Shown here: positions 17,226 through 25,588 of the stretch, in pieces
How positions within the stretch are numbered: the stretch's first letter is position 1
How the letters are laid out: every line of letters begins with the position of its first letter
NCBI GenBank assembly: GCA_024506175.1
Contig: JAMBEQ010000165.1
Span: forward strand, 1 to 32,326
Reading direction: 5' to 3'
Length of the DNA: 32,326 bases
DNA from: Methylocystis sp.
Lineage (GTDB): Bacteria; Pseudomonadota; Alphaproteobacteria; Rhizobiales; Beijerinckiaceae
Position numbers and translations under genes: made by a program
Notes under the pieces: model-generated
What the model was told of the DNA's origin: nothing
The model's database searches: none
Seen by the model: only the letters and a program-made list of their open reading frames with translations

Positions 17226-18382
17226 TTTCGCGCGCCGAGCGAACCGCATTTTCCGATTGGGCATGGACCATCGATCGCTGGCTTCTCGCCGCCATCGGCC
17301 TCCTCATCGTCGCCGGTCTGGTTTTCGGCATGGCCGGCAGCCCGCCGGTCGCGGAGCGGCTGCATCTTCCGGCCTTCCATTTCGTCAACCGCCAGGTGGC
17401 TTATCTTCTGCCGGCGCTTGCGGTGATGATTGGCGCATCCTTCCTCTCGCCGCGTCATGTGCGCCGCGCCGCGCTCATCGTCTTTCTGATTTCGCTGGCG
17501 CTGGTTGTCGCGACGCTGTTCTTTGGCCAGGAAGTGAAGGGCGCGCGGCGTTGGATCTTTGGCGTTCAGCCGTCGGAGTTTCTCAAGCCCGCCTTTGTCG
17601 TCGTCGTCGCCTGGGCTTTCTCGGAAGGCGCCCGACGCAAGGATGTTCCGGGCAATTGGCTCGCGCTTCTGCTTTTCCCGCTCACCATCGGGCCGCTTGT
17701 CCTGCAGCCGGACTTCGGACAGACCATGCTCATTTCCATCGTCTGGGGCGCGCTCTTCTTCATGGCAGGCCTGCATGTGATTTGGCTTTTCGGCCTTGGC
17801 GGCCTTGCTGTTTCCGCCGCAGCGCTGGCTTATAAATTTGCGCCGCACGTTCGCGCGCGCATCGACGCCTTTCTCGATCCGCCGCCGCCAGTCGCAGGGG
17901 TGCCGCTCAACTTCCAATCCGAGACGGCGCTCGAAAGCTTCAAGGCGGGCTCCTGGTTCGGCAAGGGGCCGGGCGAAGGCACAGTCAAGCGCATTTTGCC
18001 GGACTCCCACACCGACTTTATCTTCGCGGTGATCGGCGAAGAATTCGGCGTCATCGTCTGCGTCGGGCTTGCGATGGTCTTCGCGTTCATTGTTGTGCGC
18101 GGACTTTCTTCGGCGGCGCGCAACGAAGACCCCTTCTGCCGTTTTGCAACCGCAGGCCTTGTGATGCTCTTCGGCCTGCAGAGCTGCATCAATATGGCGG
18201 TGAATGTGCATCTCATGCCGGCGAAAGGCATGACGCTGCCCTTCGTCTCCTATGGCGGCTCCTCGCTGATTTCGCTCTCGCTGGGCATGGGCTTCCTGCT
18301 CGCCGTCACGCGCAAGCGCCCGCGCACGCGCGTGCTCACCGAGGTCGCAGCAAGCGGCGCGCCCGTTCAGGCGGCGGCCTGA
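17222..18382 (+). CDS. ftsW: Septal peptidoglycan glycosyltransferase FtsW (SEDS family)
   Basis: 386 aa with about ten transmembrane helices. It polymerises lipid II at the septum together with FtsI. SEDS signatures are present in order: GARRWIFGVQPSEFLKP, LQPDFGQTM, PDSHTDFIFAVIGEEFG (the loop carrying the catalytic Asp) and KGMTLPFVSYGGSSL. A short basic cytoplasmic tail (TRKRPRTR) follows. Its presence between murD and murG, rather than elsewhere, supports FtsW over RodA. murG begins two bases after its stop. Confidence 0.96.
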   Translation: MISRAERTAFSDWAWTIDRWLLAAIGLLIVAGLVFGMAGSPPVAERLHLPAFHFVNRQVAYLLPALAVMIGASFLSPRHVRRAALIVFLISLALVVATLFFGQEVKGARRWIFGVQPSEFLKPAFVVVVAWAFSEGARRKDVPGNWLALLLFPLTIGPLVLQPDFGQTMLISIVWGALFFMAGLHVIWLFGLGGLAVSAAALAYKFAPHVRARIDAFLDPPPPVAGVPLNFQSETALESFKAGSWFGKGPGEGTVKRILPDSHTDFIFAVIGEEFGVIVCVGLAMVFAFIVVRGLSSAARNEDPFCRFATAGLVMLFGLQSCINMAVNVHLMPAKGMTLPFVSYGGSSLISLSLGMGFLLAVTRKRPRTRVLTEVAASGAPVQAAA

Positions 18383-18383
18383 C

Positions 18384-19484
18384 ATGAACAACCGCCCAAT
18401 CATTCTCGCCGCTGGCGGCACCGGCGGCCATCTCTTTCCGGCCGAGGCGCTCGCCCATGCGCTCGGCGGGCGCGGCGTTCCGGTGGAGCTCGTCACCGAC
18501 GAACGCGCGTTGGCTTATGGCGGGAACTTCCCGGCGCGGGCGATGCATTGCATACCTTCCGCGACGCCGCGCGGCGGCTCGCTGATCGCCAAGGCGCAGG
18601 CGGTGGCGCGTTTGGCTTGTGGCACGGCGCAGGCCGCGAAGATGCTGCGCTGGCTGAGCCCACGCGCGGTCATCGGCTTCGGCGGCTATCCCACCGTTCC
18701 CCCGCTGCTTGCGGCGTCGTTCCTCAAAATTCCAACGGTTTTGCACGAGTCGAACGCCATCATGGGGAAGGCGAACCGCTTTCTCTCCGGCCATGTCGAC
18801 AAGATCGCCGCGGGGCTTCCGAATCTCCCCGTTCCTGCGGCCTTGCAAAGCAAGGTCGTTTTCACCGGCAATCCGGTGCGGCCCGCCGTGCTCGAGGCCG
18901 CGCAGCTCGCCTATCCGGATTTCGCCGACGGCGCTTTCCGATTGCTCGTCACCGGCGGTTCGCAGGGCGCGCGCGTGATGGCGGACATCGTGCCGGAAGC
19001 GATCGCCGCATTGCCCGAAGGCTTGCGTTCTCGCATCCGTCTCGTGCAGCAAACGCGCCCGGAAGACATTCCTCGCGTCGAAGCGATCTATCGAAGCGCT
19101 GGCGTGAACGTCGAAATCGCGCCCTTCTTCAAGGATCTCCCGCTGCGCATGGCTCAGGCGCATTTCGTCGTCGCCCGCGCCGGCGCCTCGACCGTGTCCG
19201 AGCTTGCGGTCATCGGACGGCCGTCGCTGCTCGTGCCGCTGCCTCAATCGCTGGACGGCGATCAGGCGGCGAACGCAGCATTCATCGAGCAGGCCGGCGC
19301 GGCGGAGACGGTGAAGCAGAGCGATTTTTCACCCGCCTTTCTTGCCGCGCGCCTTACGCAGGTCATCGAAGCGCCCGACGCTCTGGCGAAGAAGGCGGAA
19401 GCCGCGAAGCGCGTGGGCGTCGCCAACGCAGTTGAGCGGCTGGCTGATTTGATGTTGGAAGTGGCGCAAAGCCGCGCGTCCTGA
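18384..19484 (+). CDS. murG: Lipid II synthase MurG (GlcNAc transferase)
   Basis: 366 aa, GT-B fold (GT28). It adds GlcNAc from UDP-GlcNAc to lipid I on the inner face of the membrane. The N-terminal glycine loop GGTGGHLFPAEAL is at residues 11-23, IGFGGYPTVPPLLAA and LHESNAIMGKANRFL follow, and the donor-site motifs VTGGSQGARVM, ARAGASTVSELAVIG and PLPQSLDGDQAANA are intact. MurC begins 15 bases after the stop, behind GAGGAGAT. Confidence 0.97.
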   Translation: MNNRPIILAAGGTGGHLFPAEALAHALGGRGVPVELVTDERALAYGGNFPARAMHCIPSATPRGGSLIAKAQAVARLACGTAQAAKMLRWLSPRAVIGFGGYPTVPPLLAASFLKIPTVLHESNAIMGKANRFLSGHVDKIAAGLPNLPVPAALQSKVVFTGNPVRPAVLEAAQLAYPDFADGAFRLLVTGGSQGARVMADIVPEAIAALPEGLRSRIRLVQQTRPEDIPRVEAIYRSAGVNVEIAPFFKDLPLRMAQAHFVVARAGASTVSELAVIGRPSLLVPLPQSLDGDQAANAAFIEQAGAAETVKQSDFSPAFLAARLTQVIEAPDALAKKAEAAKRVGVANAVERLADLMLEVAQSRAS

Positions 19485-19498
19485 GGAGATAAATTGGA

Positions 19499-20908
19499 AT
19501 GAAACTGCCGCGCGATCTCGGCCCCATTCATTTCGTCGGAATCGGCGGCATCGGCATGTCGGGCATTGCCGAGGTGCTGCATAATCTCGGTTACGCCGTC
19601 CAGGGTTCGGACGCCGCCGAGAACGCAAACGTCAAGCGTCTCGCAGAAAAGGGCGCAAAGGTCTTCATCGGCCACGACGCCAAGAATCTCGTCGACGCCG
19701 CCGTCGTCGTCGTGTCGACGGCCATCAAGCGCGACAATCCTGAGCTTGTCGCCGCGCGCGAGAAGCGGCTTCCGGTGGTGCGGCGCGCCGAGATGCTCGC
19801 GGAGTTGATGCGCCTCAAGCAATGCGTCGCCGTTGCGGGCACGCATGGCAAGACGACCACGACGTCGCTCGTTGCGACCTTGCTCGACGCCGGCGGGCTC
19901 GATCCGACCGTCATCAACGGCGGCATCATCAACGCCTATGGCACCAATGCGCGTTTGGGCGCCGGTGACTGGATGGTCGTCGAGGCGGACGAAAGCGACG
20001 GCACCTTCTTGAAGCTTCCGGCCGACGTCGCGATCGTCACAAACATTGACCCCGAGCATCTCGACCACTTCCACACCTTTGACGCGATCAAGGAAGCGTT
20101 CCGCTCTTTCATCGAGAACCTGCCTTTCTACGGCTTCGCGGTCATGTGTCTCGATCATCCGACCGTGCAGGAGCTCGTCGGCAAGATCGAGGATCGCCGG
20201 GTCTTCACGTATGGTGAAAATCCGCAGGCCGATGTGCGCCTCCTCGACGTCAATCTCGAGGGCGGAGTCTCGCGCTTCAATGTGCTGTTGCGCGACCGCA
20301 AGACGTCGCAGGCGACCTATCTGGAAAACCTGCTGCTGCCGATGCCGGGCCATCACAATGCACTGAATGCGACGGCTGCGATTACTGTCGCCTATCAATT
20401 GGGCCTCTCGCCCGATCAAATCCGCAAGGCGCTTTCAGGCTTTGGCGGCGTGAAGCGCCGCTTCACACGCACCGGCGAGTGGAACGGCGTGCAAATCTTC
20501 GACGATTACGGCCATCATCCGGTCGAGATCGGCGCGGTGTTGCGCGCCGCGCGCGCCTCCACCAAAGGCAAGGTCGTCGCCGTGGTGCAGCCACACCGTT
20601 ATACGCGCCTGCAGTCGCTCTTCGACTCGTTCGCCACCTGCTTCAACGACGCCGATGTCGTGATCGTCGCCGATGTCTATCCGGCTGGCGAGCAGCCGAT
20701 CGACGGCGTCGACCGCGATGCGCTGGTGTCGGCCATTCGTGCGCATGGCCATCGCCGTGCGGTGGCCCTGCCGTCTCCGGAGGTTCTGCCGGCGATGGTG
20801 CGCGAAATCGTCGCGCCGGGTGACTATGTCGTGTGCCTGGGGGCGGGCAACATCACGCAGTGGGCTTATGCGCTCCCCGAGCAGCTCGCGGCGGGCGGGC
20901 AGGCGTGA
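19499..20908 (+). CDS. murC: UDP-MurNAc:L-alanine ligase MurC
   Basis: 469 aa. It starts the stem peptide by adding L-alanine to UDP-MurNAc. The N-terminal motif [17 protein letters not shown] is followed by the ATP loop GTHGKT at 114-119, [23 protein letters not shown], and the C-terminal [19 protein letters not shown] and QPHRYTRL. Length is normal. It is followed by a 117-base gap occupied by a large inverted repeat, the first real break in the gene string since rsmH. Confidence 0.97.
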   Translation: MKLPRDLGPIHFVGIGGIGMSGIAEVLHNLGYAVQGSDAAENANVKRLAEKGAKVFIGHDAKNLVDAAVVVVSTAIKRDNPELVAAREKRLPVVRRAEMLAELMRLKQCVAVAGTHGKTTTTSLVATLLDAGGLDPTVINGGIINAYGTNARLGAGDWMVVEADESDGTFLKLPADVAIVTNIDPEHLDHFHTFDAIKEAFRSFIENLPFYGFAVMCLDHPTVQELVGKIEDRRVFTYGENPQADVRLLDVNLEGGVSRFNVLLRDRKTSQATYLENLLLPMPGHHNALNATAAITVAYQLGLSPDQIRKALSGFGGVKRRFTRTGEWNGVQIFDDYGHHPVEIGAVLRAARASTKGKVVAVVQPHRYTRLQSLFDSFATCFNDADVVIVADVYPAGEQPIDGVDRDALVSAIRAHGHRRAVALPSPEVLPAMVREIVAPGDYVVCLGAGNITQWAYALPEQLAAGGQA

Positions 20909-20930
20909 GGATGCTCATGAGAGACGCAAT

Positions 20931-21011
20931 CGTCATTGCGAGCGAAGCGAAGCAATCAAGAACCCCGCCGCGGCGCTGGATTGCTTCGTCGCCTCGCTCC
21001 TCGCAATGACG
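20931..21011 (+). repeat. Large inverted repeat of the GTCATTGCGAG type, copy 2
   Basis: The left arm is CGTCATTGCGAGCGAAGCG with AAGCAATCAAG; the right arm is CTGGATTGCTTCGTCGCC through to CTCGCAATGACG. It is the same family as 7872-7952 and fills the murC-murB spacer. In a polycistronic transcript it would form a long stem and could affect read-through or mRNA processing. Confidence 0.85.
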
Positions 21012-21025
21012 GTGGAGGCGCTTGA

Positions 21026-21946
21026 ATGACCTTTCCTGACCTCACCCCCGAGATCACGGCCCTCATGCCCGAGCTGCGCGGGAGGCTCTCGGCGAACGAG
21101 CCGCTCGCGCCCTATACGTGGTTTCGCGTCGGCGGGCCGGCGCAGCTTCTCTACATGCCAGCCGATGAAGCGGATCTCGCTTATTTTCTGCCGCGCCTGC
21201 CGAGGCGCATCCCCGCCACCGTGATTGGACTCGGCTCCAATGTCATCGTTCGCGACGGCGGCGTCGAAGGCGTCGTCATCCGTCTCTCGGCGAAAGGCTT
21301 CGGCGAGATCGCGATTGAAGAAGGCAGCCGGCTGCGCGTCGGCGCGGCGATCCCCGATGTGAAAGCCGCGCGCGCCGCCGCGGAGGCCGGCATCGACGGT
21401 CTGGCGTTCTACCGCGGCATTCCCGGCGCCATCGGCGGCGCGCTGCGCATGAATGCGGGGGCGCACGGCGGCGAGACGAAGGACACGCTGATCGAAGCGC
21501 GCGGCGTCGACCGCGAAGGCAACATCCGCATCTTCTCCAACGCGGACATGGGCTACAGCTATCGCCACTGCTCGGCGCCGGAGGATATTATTTTCACGCA
21601 GGCGCTATTCCAGGGGCGGCCTGGCGATCCGGAGGCGATCCTGGCCGAGATGGACCGGATCACGCAAGCGCGCGAGGCTTCCCAGCCAATCAAGGAAAAG
21701 ACCGGCGGCTCGACCTTCAAGAACCCGGGGGGTCATAAGGCCTGGCAATTGATCGACGCCGCCGGTTGCCGGGGCCTCGTCGTCGGCGATGCCGAGGTCA
21801 GCAAGATGCATTGCAACTTCCTCATCAATCGCGGCCGCGCAAGCGCCGCCGACATCGAAAACCTTGGCGAGACTGTGCGCCGCAGGGTCTTCGAGAGGAG
21901 CGGCGTCGAGCTGCAATGGGAAATCAAGCGGATCGGCGCTGCTTGA
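21026..21946 (+). CDS. murB: UDP-N-acetylenolpyruvoylglucosamine reductase MurB
   Basis: 306 aa FAD enzyme that reduces UDP-GlcNAc-enolpyruvate to UDP-MurNAc with NADPH. FAD-binding signatures are [26 protein letters not shown] and [20 protein letters not shown]. The segment [16 protein letters not shown], with the Ser that donates a proton, and its position mark the shorter type II MurB. The C-terminal [17 protein letters not shown] is intact. The start follows GGTGGAGG-like sequence within the edge of the upstream repeat spacer. Confidence 0.96.
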   Translation: MTFPDLTPEITALMPELRGRLSANEPLAPYTWFRVGGPAQLLYMPADEADLAYFLPRLPRRIPATVIGLGSNVIVRDGGVEGVVIRLSAKGFGEIAIEEGSRLRVGAAIPDVKAARAAAEAGIDGLAFYRGIPGAIGGALRMNAGAHGGETKDTLIEARGVDREGNIRIFSNADMGYSYRHCSAPEDIIFTQALFQGRPGDPEAILAEMDRITQAREASQPIKEKTGGSTFKNPGGHKAWQLIDAAGCRGLVVGDAEVSKMHCNFLINRGRASAADIENLGETVRRRVFERSGVELQWEIKRIGAA

Positions 21947-21947
21947 A

Positions 21948-22079
21948 ATGAGCGCCGTCGAGCCGCGCGGCGGTGTCGCCGATCGATCCGCGAGGCTTGC
22001 GGCCATGGCCGGCGGTTCCTGGACGACGCTCCAGCTCGGCGGCGTTTGGGTCGGCCGCAAGGCCAGGCGGGCGATATAG
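21948..22079 (+). CDS. Possible 43-aa small protein after murB
   Basis: An ATG one base after the murB stop opens a 43-codon frame (MSAVEPRGGVADRSARL, later TTLQLGGVWVGRKARRAI). By hand count G/C at codon positions 1, 2 and 3 is about 70, 67 and 84 percent, mildly coding-like. No ribosome-binding site is visible, so it would depend on re-initiation after murB. No recognised family. It may be spurious. Confidence 0.3.
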   Translation: MSAVEPRGGVADRSARLAAMAGGSWTTLQLGGVWVGRKARRAI

Positions 22080-22153
22080 AAGTGTGGGTCCGCAGGACGT
22101 CCGACGGCGTTGCGCGGGCGCCAGCGCCGACGTAGCCTCGCTAGGCAGGGATT

Positions 22154-22171
22154 CGCCCGCGAAAGCGGGCG
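22154..22171 (+). repeat. GNRA-loop hairpin upstream of ddl
   Basis: CGCCCGC, loop GAAA, GCGGGCG: a 7-bp GC stem with a GNRA tetraloop in the 277-base murB-ddl spacer. It resembles short palindromic repeats found between genes in high-GC genomes. It could stabilise or terminate the mRNA; there is no T-run. Confidence 0.45.
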
Positions 22172-22223
22172 CGCGCCCGGCCACGTCGCGGCGTATCTTT
22201 TCCTCCCCAATCAAGAGGTCAAA

Positions 22224-23147
22224 ATGACCAAACATGTCGCCGTGCTGATGGGCGGACTTTCCGCCGAACGCGAGATCTCTATGCGCTCGGGCGCGGCCTG
22301 CGCGAAGGCGCTGGAGGAACAGGGCTATCGCGTCACGCCGGTCGACGTCGGGCACGACATCGCAAACGTGCTCGGGTCGCTCAAACCGGACGTCGCCTTC
22401 AATGCGCTTCACGGCAAATTTGGCGAGGATGGCTGCATCCAGGGCGTGCTCGAGCTGCTGCGCATTCCCTATACGCATTCCGGCGTGCTTGCCTCCTCGA
22501 TAGCGATGAAGAAGGACGTCGCCAAGGTGGTGATGGCGGCCGCCGGCGTGCCGGTGCCAAAAGGCCGCGTGGTGCATCGGCTCGAGGCAGCGAAGGCGCA
22601 TGTGCTGCCGACGCCATATGTGCTGAAGCCCGTCTCCGAGGGCTCCTCCTTCGGCGTCTTCATCGTCAGGGAGGACCAGGCCCATCCGCCGCAGGAGCTG
22701 ATGCGGGAAGACTGGGCGCACGGCGATTTGATGCTGGCCGAACAATTCATCGCCGGCCGCGAACTGACCTGCGCCGTGATGGGCGACCGCGCCCTCGACG
22801 TCATCGAGATTCTCGCCGCGGACGGCGGCTGGTACGACTATCACGCCAAATATGCAAAAGGCGGTTCAAAACATATTCTTCCGGCGAATCTTAAAGAGAA
22901 TATTTACCAAGAGGTTCAACATTTAGCCATCGAGGCTCATCGAGCTCTCGGCTGCCGTGGCGTCAGCCGCGCGGACTTTCGATACGACGACCGCCCTGAT
23001 GGCGCGGGAGAGCTCGTCGTGCTGGAGGTGAACACGCAGCCGGGAATGACGGAGACCTCGCTCGTGCCAGAAATGGCGGCTTTCGCAGGTTTTTCGTTCG
23101 GCGAGCTCGTGAAATGGATGGTGGAGGACGCGTCCTGCGATCGTTGA
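22224..23147 (+). CDS. ddl: D-alanine--D-alanine ligase
   Basis: 307 aa, matching DdlB (306). It makes D-Ala-D-Ala for MurF. ATP-grasp motifs are VLMGGLSAEREISMRSG, NALHGKFGEDGCIQGVLEL, PYVLKPVSEGSSFGVFIV, WYDYHAKYAKGGSKH and VLEVNTQPGMTETSLVPEMA, so catalytic and metal ligands are present. The start at 22224 follows CAAGAGG; an upstream in-frame ATG at 22110 would add an Arg-rich extension without support. Positions about 22850-22930 are unusually AT-rich with atypical codons (AAA, CAT, ATT, CTT, AAT, TTA). Its 3' end overlaps the probable ftsQ start by 34 bases. Confidence 0.96.
   Translation: MTKHVAVLMGGLSAEREISMRSGAACAKALEEQGYRVTPVDVGHDIANVLGSLKPDVAFNALHGKFGEDGCIQGVLELLRIPYTHSGVLASSIAMKKDVAKVVMAAAGVPVPKGRVVHRLEAAKAHVLPTPYVLKPVSEGSSFGVFIVREDQAHPPQELMREDWAHGDLMLAEQFIAGRELTCAVMGDRALDVIEILAADGGWYDYHAKYAKGGSKHILPANLKENIYQEVQHLAIEAHRALGCRGVSRADFRYDDRPDGAGELVVLEVNTQPGMTETSLVPEMAAFAGFSFGELVKWMVEDASCDR
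22850..22930 (+). promoter_or_regulatory. AT-rich island inside ddl, possible internal promoter of ftsQAZ
   Basis: About 80 bases in the 3' part of ddl whose codons end mostly in A or T, against a strong G/C preference on both sides. It contains the inverted repeat ATATTCT (22873-22879) and AGAATAT (22897-22903). It lies about 200 bases upstream of ftsQ. In E. coli, promoters for ftsQAZ lie within ddlB, so an internal promoter is a reasonable inference, but no clear -35/-10 pair is visible. Confidence 0.25.
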
Positions 23148-24112
23148 GGGAGTCGTTTACGACCTCCCTCCCGCTTGCCCATTTTCCCTTTGGCGCGCCC
23201 CGGCCGGCCGTCGCCGGCGCCCCCTATGCGAACGCCGCGTCAGCCGATGTCTGCGTCTCCCACTCAGCGCCTCGCCGCTCGATGGAGGAAGGCTCCCCGC
23301 TTTCGCGTTACGCCTTTTTGGCGCGCCCGGGCGTCGGTCTCGTCGGCTTGTTCCTTCTTTTCGGCGGGGTCGGCCTTGCGGGCCTCGTGCAGAGCGGCGG
23401 CTATGACGCGATCATCGCGCGTGAAGGCCAGCCTTGGGATATCGTCGCCCGCGCCGTCGGCTTCGAGATTTCGGGGGTCACGATCTCCGGCCAGTCGCAA
23501 CTGAGCGAAAAGGAACTCCTCGAGGCCGCAGGCGTCAGGCCGCAGCATTCGTTGGTCTTTCTCGACGCCAACGCCGTCCGCGATCGGTTGATGGCGGCTC
23601 CGCTCGTCAAAACCGCACGCGTCACGAAGCTTTATCCGGATCGCCTCGTCATTGCGATCGAGGAGCGCCGCCCGCACGCCCTTTGGCAGCGCGATGGCCG
23701 AGTCTCGGTGATCGCCGAGGACGGCGTTGTGATCGACGAGCTGCGGGACGAACGCTATCTCGGCCTGCCCTTTGTCGTCGGCGAAGGCGCGCAACAGCGC
23801 CTGCCCGAATTTCTGGCGCTCATGAATGACACGGGCGATCTCGCGCAGCGGGTCAAGGCCGGCGTTTTGGTCGCCAATCGCCGCTGGGACATCGAAATGA
23901 CCAACGGCGTCATCGTGAAGCTGCCGGAGCTCGACCCCGGTCGGGCCGTTGGAACCCTCGCGCGCCTCCAACGCGAGGCGCGCATACTGGATAAGGATCT
24001 GATGTCCATTGATTTGCGCGCCGCTGACCGCGTGACCGTGCGCCTCACGGAAGAAGCCGCGGCGGCGCGCGAAGCAGGTTTGCCTCACAAGACCAAGAAG
24101 TCTGGCGGGTAG
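23114..24112 (+). CDS. ftsQ: Cell division protein FtsQ
   Basis: 332 aa from ATG 23114. The bitopic divisome protein of the FtsQLB complex. A cytoplasmic N-terminus of about 70 residues precedes one transmembrane helix (GVGLVGLFLLFGGVGLAGL), then the POTRA domain (FEISGVTISGQSQLSEKELL, EAAGV) and the FtsQ domain (LYPDRLVIAIEERRPHALWQ, GVVIDE, PFVVGEGA, RRWDIEMTNGVIVKLPE). The start is a judgement: 23114 overlaps ddl and gives MDGGGRVLRSL, a style I associate with rhizobial FtsQ; ATG 23282 would give 276 aa but leave almost no cytoplasmic part. ftsA follows four bases later. Confidence 0.9.
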   Translation: MDGGGRVLRSLRESFTTSLPLAHFPFGAPRPAVAGAPYANAASADVCVSHSAPRRSMEEGSPLSRYAFLARPGVGLVGLFLLFGGVGLAGLVQSGGYDAIIAREGQPWDIVARAVGFEISGVTISGQSQLSEKELLEAAGVRPQHSLVFLDANAVRDRLMAAPLVKTARVTKLYPDRLVIAIEERRPHALWQRDGRVSVIAEDGVVIDELRDERYLGLPFVVGEGAQQRLPEFLALMNDTGDLAQRVKAGVLVANRRWDIEMTNGVIVKLPELDPGRAVGTLARLQREARILDKDLMSIDLRAADRVTVRLTEEAAAAREAGLPHKTKKSGG

Positions 24113-24116
24113 AGTC

Positions 24117-25430
24117 ATGAAGTCCCAGCTTGTTCCCCCGCGTCTGAAGCCCGTCTCGCCACGTCGCGCGGCGACGCTCGCCGTCCTCGACGTCGGCACG
24201 TCGAAAATCGCTTGCCTGATTGCGCGGCTCGCGCCGGCGGGCGAGGTCGCGCCGGAAGACTGGCGGACCCATCGGATTCGGGTCGTGGGGATCGGCCACC
24301 AGCGATCGCTGGGGATGAAGCATGGCCTTGTCGTCGACATGGACGAGGCCGAGCGCGCCATTCGCCTTACGGTGGATGCGGCCGAGCGAATGGCGGGCCT
24401 CCAGGTCGAGCATGTAATTGTCACCGCCTCGGGCGGCCGGCTGGCTTCCGAGCATTTTGCCGCAAAGCGCACGATCGGCGGCCGCGAGGTCGCCGAGGCC
24501 GATATTCATCGCGTGCTTGAGGCTTCCGCTGGGCGGCATCTTCATCGTGGTCGCGTCGCGATTCATTCTTTGCCTACGGGCTTCTCGCTAGATGGCGTCA
24601 GCGGCATTCGCGAACCCAAGGATATGGTCGGCGACGAGCTCGGCGTCGATCTGCATGTCGCGACCTGTGATCAGGCCGCTGTGCGCAATCTTATGCTCGC
24701 GGTGGAGCGCGCCCATCTCGTCGTCGAGGGCATGGCGGCGGCGCCTTATGCGGCTGGTCTCGCCGTGCTTGAGCCCGACGAAGCTGAAATGGGCGTCGTC
24801 GTGGTGGATATGGGTGCAGGCTCGACCTCGCTCGCCGTCTTCGCGCGCGGCGAAATGATGCATCTCGACGCGGTGACGCTCGGCGGCAATCACGTCACCA
24901 TGGATATCGCCCGTGGTCTCGACGCGCGGCTCGCGGACGCGGAGCGGCTCAAGACCTTTCACGGCTCGGCGATCTCGTCCTCTTCGGACGAGCGTGAGAC
25001 CGTGTCCTTCGAACATGTCGGCGAGAGCGGCCCCTACAAGGCGCATGCGCCGAAATCCCACCTCGTGCGCATCATCCGTCCGCGCATCGAGGAGACGTTC
25101 GAATTCTTGCGCGATCGGCTCGCGCGCGCCGGCTTCCCTTCAAGTCCCAACCGCCGCATCGTTCTCACCGGCGGCGCCTGCCAGCTTACCGGCGCGCCCG
25201 AATGCGCGCGCCGCATTCTCGGCGGCCAGGTGCGGGTCGGCCGCCCGATCGGAGTGGAGGGTCTTCCAGAGCCCGCGCGCAGCCCCGCTTTTGCGGCGGC
25301 GGCGGGATTGCTCGTCTATCCGCAGGTCGCCGGTCGCGAATACTTCGAAGCGCATCGGGGCGAAAGGTTTGCGGCAGGTACGGATGGCTACATGTCGCGA
25401 GTTGGTAGATGGTTAAAGGAAAGCTTCTAG
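24117..25430 (+). CDS. ftsA: Cell division protein FtsA
   Basis: 437 aa actin-fold ATPase that tethers FtsZ to the membrane. The phosphate-1 motif is AVLDVGTSKIACLIARL near residue 25; the 1C domain contains HSLPTGFSLDGVSGI; the phosphate-2 region is VVVDMGAGSTSLAVF, then GGNHVTMDIARGL, and the adenosine motif VLTGGACQLTGAPE. The C-terminus VGRWLKESF is the amphipathic membrane-targeting helix. It starts four bases after ftsQ. A small ORF begins inside its last 22 bases and leads into ftsZ. Confidence 0.96.
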   Translation: MKSQLVPPRLKPVSPRRAATLAVLDVGTSKIACLIARLAPAGEVAPEDWRTHRIRVVGIGHQRSLGMKHGLVVDMDEAERAIRLTVDAAERMAGLQVEHVIVTASGGRLASEHFAAKRTIGGREVAEADIHRVLEASAGRHLHRGRVAIHSLPTGFSLDGVSGIREPKDMVGDELGVDLHVATCDQAAVRNLMLAVERAHLVVEGMAAAPYAAGLAVLEPDEAEMGVVVVDMGAGSTSLAVFARGEMMHLDAVTLGGNHVTMDIARGLDARLADAERLKTFHGSAISSSSDERETVSFEHVGESGPYKAHAPKSHLVRIIRPRIEETFEFLRDRLARAGFPSSPNRRIVLTGGACQLTGAPECARRILGGQVRVGRPIGVEGLPEPARSPAFAAAAGLLVYPQVAGREYFEAHRGERFAAGTDGYMSRVGRWLKESF

Positions 25431-25588
25431 AATCGGGGGAAGTGATTCTCTCAAGTGAGGCGATTCGGCCGATAGGGCGGGCCTCGACGCAAACGACCGA
25501 GGACGACGCGTTCGGCGACGGGGCGTCCAAGGAGAAGGACAAACCGACGCCGATGAGCAGTAAAATTTTCGAGAGGCCAGGCAAATGA
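25409..25588 (+). CDS. Probable 59-aa small ORF bridging ftsA and ftsZ
   Basis: ATG 25409 (or GTG 25442) opens a frame that runs through the whole ftsA-ftsZ gap and stops at TGA 25586-25588, overlapping the ftsZ ATG by ATGA. The product begins [14 protein letters not shown], has an acidic then basic middle ([18 protein letters not shown]), and ends [12 protein letters not shown]. By hand count, from codon 25466 to 25553 G/C is about 60, 53 and 90 percent at positions 1, 2 and 3 (27 of 30 third positions), the same pattern as real genes here. No good ribosome-binding site precedes either start. It has no membrane segment and no family I know. It may act as a translational coupler for ftsZ or be a genuine small protein. 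Confidence 0.5.
   Translation: MVKGKLLESGEVILSSEAIRPIGRASTQTTEDDAFGDGASKEKDKPTPMSSKIFERPGK

Noticed and set aside
17123-18496. A 457-codon minus-strand frame opposite ftsW
   Set aside because: Arg/Asp-rich, domain-free and fully overlapped by ftsW, so a shadow frame.
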